Origin: Combretum micranthum
Taxonomy: Eukaryota > Streptophyta > Magnoliopsida > Myrtales > Combretaceae
Length of the DNA: 64,000 nt
Direction of reading: 5' to 3'
Assembly: GCA_024138025.1 (NCBI GenBank)
Contig: JAMXBD010003398.1
Coordinates: 1 to 64,000 of the forward strand
Shown one piece after another: positions 58,687-64,000 of the stretch (position 1 is its first letter; every line of letters starts with the position of its first letter). Position numbers and translations under genes: made by a program. The notes under the pieces are model-generated. The model made no database searches. It saw only the letters and a program-made list of their open reading frames with translations, and was not told the origin of the DNA.

Positions 58687-60900
58687 TTTTTTTTTTTTTT
58701 TTTTGTAAGCAAAGGATCATATAGTTATATTTGCTAGTAATGCATGCATCAATAAGTAAGAGGGAAATACTAGTAATATCCCAAAATAAACGAAGTTAAA
58801 AGGAAAAAAAACTAGTCTATAGACAAATGCCCATGTACAAAGAGTTTCAATTCACTGGGATAATAGATAAAAGAATAGGGTTAGCATCATTTATCAACAT
58901 TATCCCTTTATGTCGCCATATGATGAGGCTAGAACATACGCCACCCTATTCATTTCCCAATGCTACCATTAAAGTGACATTGTCTAGTCCATCGAAATAA
59001 GTTCTAGATTTGATAAGAAATGAAGGCAAATAATCACTTGATATATCAAATCTAGTTAGCCAAGTATTATTTCTTGTGAATTAGTATTGATAGTGAAGTT
59101 TCAAAATTGTAACTAAAGTGCTAAATTAATCGTCAAAACAGCTCCATGGCTCTGCTTTCAAAAGAGATTGAACATGTAGTCTTTTAATGAAACCCCCTAA
59201 ATAATCCCATTATTATCCAACTAGTACAAGACGACCTGTAAACACAGAAGTGTTCTTGAATGCTCCAACACGATAAATCCTAGTACCAACTCAATAACTG
59301 GTAGTGCAATATTAAGATTCTAATATATATGAGGTAGTTCACTTCATTTATGGGTTGACCAACACTCCAATGCAACAACTTTAACTACAAGGAGCTATTG
59401 CAAATTTGGCATCGACTTGTCAAAGTAGCATCTATTATGTTCCTTCCATAAATTCTACATGAAAATTAAGAAGTAATATTGCTAAGGACATGTCAAAGCA
59501 TGCTTTTTATTCTACTACCTTCATCCATTGGTAGTTCATGAATATATGTCTAGTGGTTTCATCTTAGAGTCCACATAATACACATTACTTATCTATGGCA
59601 AAGCCGTACTTACTTAAATGTTCCTTATTGGTAATGCATCTCGAGACAATGCCATACAATCTTTTAGTGACATGGTAGATGACATACCCAAACAAGCTTT
59701 TTTGGGGTTGCCGACCAAGAACACCTTCTTGGCACAAAACCTTATATGTAGATTTGGTAGAGAATTGGCCACTCATTTCATTTTTCCAAGTTGTTACATC
59801 ATTAGTTTAGGCACTTAAATCAAGAAGATAGATCCAACAAGTCCTTTGTTATGCTCATAAAAGAATATTTAATGACATCCTCACACAATTCATCAACCAT
59901 AATTCAGCATCGGAAAATCTATAGCCCCCGCCATTAATTTTGATGTGACTATCCCATCACCATCCAAATGACTCACACAATATCAACCATGATTGAATCA
60001 CTAAAATAGTTAATATTTCATTTACTATATTTATTTTAATGGTTAGATTAATGGCGAGACGTCCTGTCAATAGGATCATAGAAGATCCGTAGCCATCACA
60101 CAAAGTTAGTTGAAAGGCATGTCATGTAGTGGACCATGTAACTAATCTTTAGTAAATCCTAAAGAAGACCAATTAAACGACCAAAAATAGGTTATTTTCC
60201 CATTTCTATAACAAAAGCATGTCTAATGGTTAGTAATAAATAGCCAGGGGTAGGTTTTAGTATGTCTTGTGCATTTGTTGCACTTAGATTTAACCAAGTT
60301 CACAAGATTTGCTTAGTATGTAATTTTGATACTAATCCCAATAAGCAAACTTTATTTCTTCTTTTTAGGTCCTAAATTCCCACTCCACCATAATTCTTTG
60401 AAAAGATGACCTAATTTTATTTCACTCCATGAATTTTTTTTCTTTTGTCTTTGATGAATCCCAAAAAAAAAAACGTCTATAAACTTTTTCAACTTTTTCT
60501 ACAATGACCAACAATTAGTTTTGCCCTTTTTCCATCCTATGCACCCTCAAAATGAAATCGATGCTCAAGTCTAATCATAAGTAATAGAAAATTTGTGACC
60601 GATCATATTGTTGTTCACCTTCTTGCAATCAAGATAGCTCTTAATAGTACCTTGTTATTGTTGTTAATACTATCAAAACTTTTCTCTGCCTTTATCAAAG
60701 CTATCTAGTCTAATAAAATACTCCATTAATCTTCTTCTTAATGAAGTATCAAGGACCTCTACCATGCTCCTCGTGCACACTTAATTTAGCATAAAACCAA
60801 CAAGATTACAAATTTTGACTTTAATTAAAAATATCTTATCAAATATAATCTAAAGTTTCTTATAATTCACGTTTTGAGGAATGATCTCTATAGATGTTGT
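58687..60900 (-). pseudogene. LINE (L1-type) remnant, 3' portion with poly-A tail
   Basis: A T18 run at 58687-58704 is the complement of a poly-A tail. Upstream on the minus strand, around 60480-60290, is a broken end of the RT region (WDSSKTKEKK, FKELWWSGNLGPKKK). At 59780-59540 lies a zf-RVT region: GQFSTKSTYKVLCQEG, then CALCGLYDETTRHIF. Many frameshifts. Similarity fades beyond ~60900, so it is 5'-truncated and old. Confidence 0.7.
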
Positions 60901-61706
60901 GCATACCATAAATCAAAACTAAGTTGGCATAAATAACAAGCAATGTAGAAAATTTCTTCAAATAGTGCATCTATCAATGTTTTAGAAGTGTCTTATTTAT
61001 TTTGTTTGCTCATGTTAGTGCCAACATACTATTTACATAATGAGTAGCTTGATCTAATAAAAAAGTACTACTTTTGTTCAGTTATTACATCTTTTTTTTT
61101 TTCCTAAAAACTTATACATGATAAACTCCCTTGAGATTTGTAATCCTTAATTTTACAACCCGCTTATAATAAATATTATAAATAAAATATAGAATCATAA
61201 AAAAATATAATAAAAATATCAGAAATCACTTTAATTTTTTGCGATTTAATTTTAAGTATAAACAAAATTAAAATAAAGAATGCTTATCAATAAGATTTTA
61301 AAAATACAGAATATTCGATATAAAGTAATATATATATATATATATGTTTAATATTTAAGAACCTAAGTTTTAATATTCGAAACATGTCAATACCTTTAAA
61401 TTAAATAATTCTAAGTATATAGAAACTAAAATTCTGGTCTAAACCGGTAACTTATAATTAATAAAAAGAACAAAGTAACAAAGAAAATAAATATTAAATC
61501 TCTAATTTAATAAAAACTCTAAAATAAATATATACATAGTAATGAATTCATATTCATTTCAAACCATATAAACTTATAATAAAGTCAAATTAAGGGCAAT
61601 ATAATTATTAATTTATCAAAATAACATCAAACAAAACTTTTAAACAGATAAAATATAATTTACGATAGCAAGTATAAAAGCTGAAAAGTAAAAGCCTTAA
61701 ACTACA
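60901..61706. other. No gene seen
   Basis: Very AT-rich DNA with a (TA)n tract at 61329-61345. Confidence 0.6.
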
Positions 61707-62300
61707 GATTCTATGTATACTATAGTATTCAGAATATTTAATACCGATAATATATAAATTTTTATCTAAAAATATTATCGAATCGGTATTTATCATATGT
61801 TTATTTAGATCCATAAAATTAACTTTTTGCACCAATTCATATTTTTGCCCACTCCTTACATAATTGTTGTTATAAATTATCATCTTCTTTTTATTTTTGT
61901 ATTTCCATTTATCCTAACTCCCTTACATTTTTTTTTATTTCGTTTCACATTTCTCATTTTTTTCAATTTTGATCTTCCCTTATACGTAACAAACGTGCAC
62001 AAATAACACACATATACTTTATCTTCAATAGAAATTCTATATATATCATAGCTCATAATATTTAATACCAATAATATGTAAATTTTCATCCAAAAATATT
62101 ATAAATAAATATTTATCATATGTGTCACTTGGACCGCAAAATTGACTTTTTGCATAAGTTCATATTTTTCCCACTCCTTAGACAGTTGTTGGTTATAAAT
62201 TTATCATCTTCTCTTTATTTTTTCCTTTCCATTTATCCTATCTACTTATATTTTTTATTATTTCTTTTCACGTTTTTCCTGAACAAATGTGATGCAAATC
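61707..62300. repeat. Direct tandem duplication, ~325-bp spacing
   Basis: Copy one 61707-62003, copy two 62035-62300. Shared blocks include AATATTTAATACC, ATTTATCATATGT, ACTTTTTGCA, TTCATATTTTT.CCCACTCC and CCATTTATCCTA. The copies differ at many sites, so the duplication is old. Confidence 0.75.
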
Positions 62301-62955
62301 TTAAAATTTATGGTTGATTTTCCCTTAGAGAAGCTACAGCCGAAATGCACCTCAACTTGATCAAATAATACACATTTAAAGTCAAGACAAACAATGATCC
62401 AAACCAATCCAAATTAGCCAAATCAGCAAGACCAATTAATGCATGAGAAATCATGCAAGGCAAATTGCATTTCGGTGGAGAAAATTTGCTCATCCTTGGT
62501 CGAAAATTTTGAGCTGCTGCTCCATCTTCTTCTATATATATATGACTCTTTAATGAACAAATCAACAAAGCCAATGAACCCCTTTAGTAGCCAATAACAA
62601 TCCAAAAACAACAGCCAAAATAGTAAATAAAAATGCACAAAACACACAACACAACTCCAATAAACAAGCTTAGGAGATCAATATAGTAAGGATCCGTGCC
62701 AAGCTTGGAGATGAGTCTACAACATCATAAACAAGGTAAATCTAATCTTATAACTCATATATATGTTATGATATATATAAACTATGAAATCATTGAGCAT
62801 GATAATTATAGGATGCTATATGTATTGATATATCACATGTGATACATGTAAAGTATGGAAAAACACTTCGAAGAAGTTTAAACACAAGTATAATATATAA
62901 ATAAATTAGGAAAATTGAAATTCGAAACAAAGAAAAATGAGGAAGATGATGAATA
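62301..62955. other. No gene seen
   Basis: Slightly less AT-rich at 62330-62700, with minus-strand open frames (62574-62308, 62647-62423) that overlap in different frames and match nothing I know. Confidence 0.5.
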
Positions 62956-63240
62956 GTACCTACACCGACCATGCGCCGGTAGTGTACTTACCAATACCAG
63001 CGGTGTAAGTTGATAGGCCAACAGTGTTAAGGCGGTTCTCTGGAACAAAGCTACGTAATTTTTGAAAACATGTAAAATTGAACAAATGCCGATGGCGTAG
63101 AATGACTACACTGGCATCATACAGACATAAGTAGGCAGCCTTCAAGGCCGGCTTACCCTGGAACAAACGTGTAAAATTTACACAAATACCAGTATCTGGG
63201 AATCAACGCCTACGGCATAGGTGCCGACATACATGTAAAA
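62956..63240. repeat. Second GCCGG-motif module
   Basis: It contains ATGCGCCGGTAGTGTACTTA, ATACCAGCGGTGTAAG, AATGCCGATGGCGTAGAA, AAGGCCGGCTTACCCTGGAA and GGTGCCGACATACATG, with a repeated GTAAAATTT / CTGGAACAAA spacer. It resembles 45085-45560 in motif type but I cannot align the two end to end. Confidence 0.45.
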
Positions 63241-63414
63241 TTTTCAGATTAAGTTTTTCGTCTAAAGCCAATATATATTATATATATTTTTACATATATG
63301 TGTGTAATAAGAGAAATAAAGTAAGATTTAGAAAGTAAATTCAACTAAAAAGATTTAAAGGATTAATAAAATGTAATAAAAGTAATTTAACAACTCCTAA
63401 AATTATTGGAAAAT

Positions 63415-63720
63415 ATTACTATAATATTATCACTAATAATAATATTATCATTGTTATTATCAATATTATAACCATTAAAGTTACTACTATATGATTGTTA
63501 TTGATTTGATTCTTTTGATTATTATTATAATTATACTATTATAATGACTACTCTTATTATTATTATTATTTCTAAGTATTACCATTAGTACTATTAGTAT
63601 TATTATTATTGTGATATGTAATATTATTATTGTTGTCATTGAAATTACTATAGTTTTAATAAATAATAAGTAGTAAATATTCGTTACCATAAAAAGGACC
63701 AATATAAATAATAGAAATTA
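63415..63720. repeat. ATT/AAT-rich imperfect simple sequence
   Basis: Runs of TATTATTATT, AATAATAATA and similar, on both strands, interrupted by ACC and GTT triplets. The open frame on the minus strand (Ile/Asn-rich) is a by-product. Confidence 0.85.
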
Positions 63721-64000
63721 AATTAAATATCCAAATATGACACTTAAACAATCATAGAAGTTTAGTTGCATTATTTACATTATGTTAATAAGTATTTTGT
63801 CTTAATAAGTAACAATGAATTATAAATAATATAAATAGGACCGATATATCTTTAAAAAATTATTTTACTAAGTAAAATCATATTAGGTTGATTAAGCGAA
63901 TTAAAGTAGATTTAGTAATTGAATTAGGTGATTAGTTTCAATCAACTCGGCTTAGATTAATATACTAGGTAAAACCATAAAAACAAAGGAGTACGTAATT
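63721..64000. other. No gene seen
   Basis: AT-rich DNA to the window edge. Confidence 0.6.

Overview
The window looks like nuclear DNA from a flowering plant, probably a eudicot. It is AT-rich and full of microsatellites. Every recognisable coding relic belongs to a plant transposable element: Tat/Ogre, Athila and chromovirus LTR retrotransposons, L1-type LINEs, Mutator-like elements (MULEs) and hAT-like pieces. I found no convincing intact host gene, tRNA, rRNA or CRISPR array. The window is best read as a layered repeat graveyard in which target-site duplications (TSDs) and nesting give the order of events.

Layout. 1-4931: 3' end of a Tat/Ogre-type Ty3/gypsy element on the plus strand (decayed integrase, minisatellite-rich 3' untranslated region, a ~2.9 kb 3' LTR). 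~5800-8060: decayed Athila-type element (LTR-like DNA, tRNA-Asp-type primer site, gag remnant). 8095-21244: several members of one long-LTR family whose antisense strand starts TGTCACGCC. Two are solo LTRs with perfect 5-bp TSDs (13218-16607 and 17330-21074), and the second sits inside a ~370-bp MULE-type MITE with a 10-bp TSD. 21385-23713: a TIR element carrying a decayed 33-bp minisatellite, then an hAT-like repeat. 24790-26550: a GC-rich island and one exon-like fragment of unknown origin.

28472-43220 is the centrepiece: a MULE bounded by a perfect 9-bp TSD (GATAATATA) and ~150-bp imperfect TIRs. On the minus strand it carries a MudrA-like transposase pseudogene followed directly by a plant mobile domain (PMD) pseudogene. 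A complete but frameshifted chromovirus (34161-42327, 5-bp TSD GATAT, two ~1.57 kb LTRs, iMet-type primer site, gag-pol with a chromodomain) has inserted in the 5' part of this MULE, probably in an intron.

43538-50284 holds two more long-LTR family members, one chimeric with chromovirus-LTR sequence, plus a curious GCCGG-motif module. 51264-55283 holds two relatives of the MITE, one interrupted by a LINE. 55534-58455 is a reverse-oriented LTR with a 52-bp tandem array. 58687-60900 is a second LINE tail. The remainder is AT-rich DNA with a ~325-bp tandem duplication, a second GCCGG-motif module and ATT-rich simple sequence.
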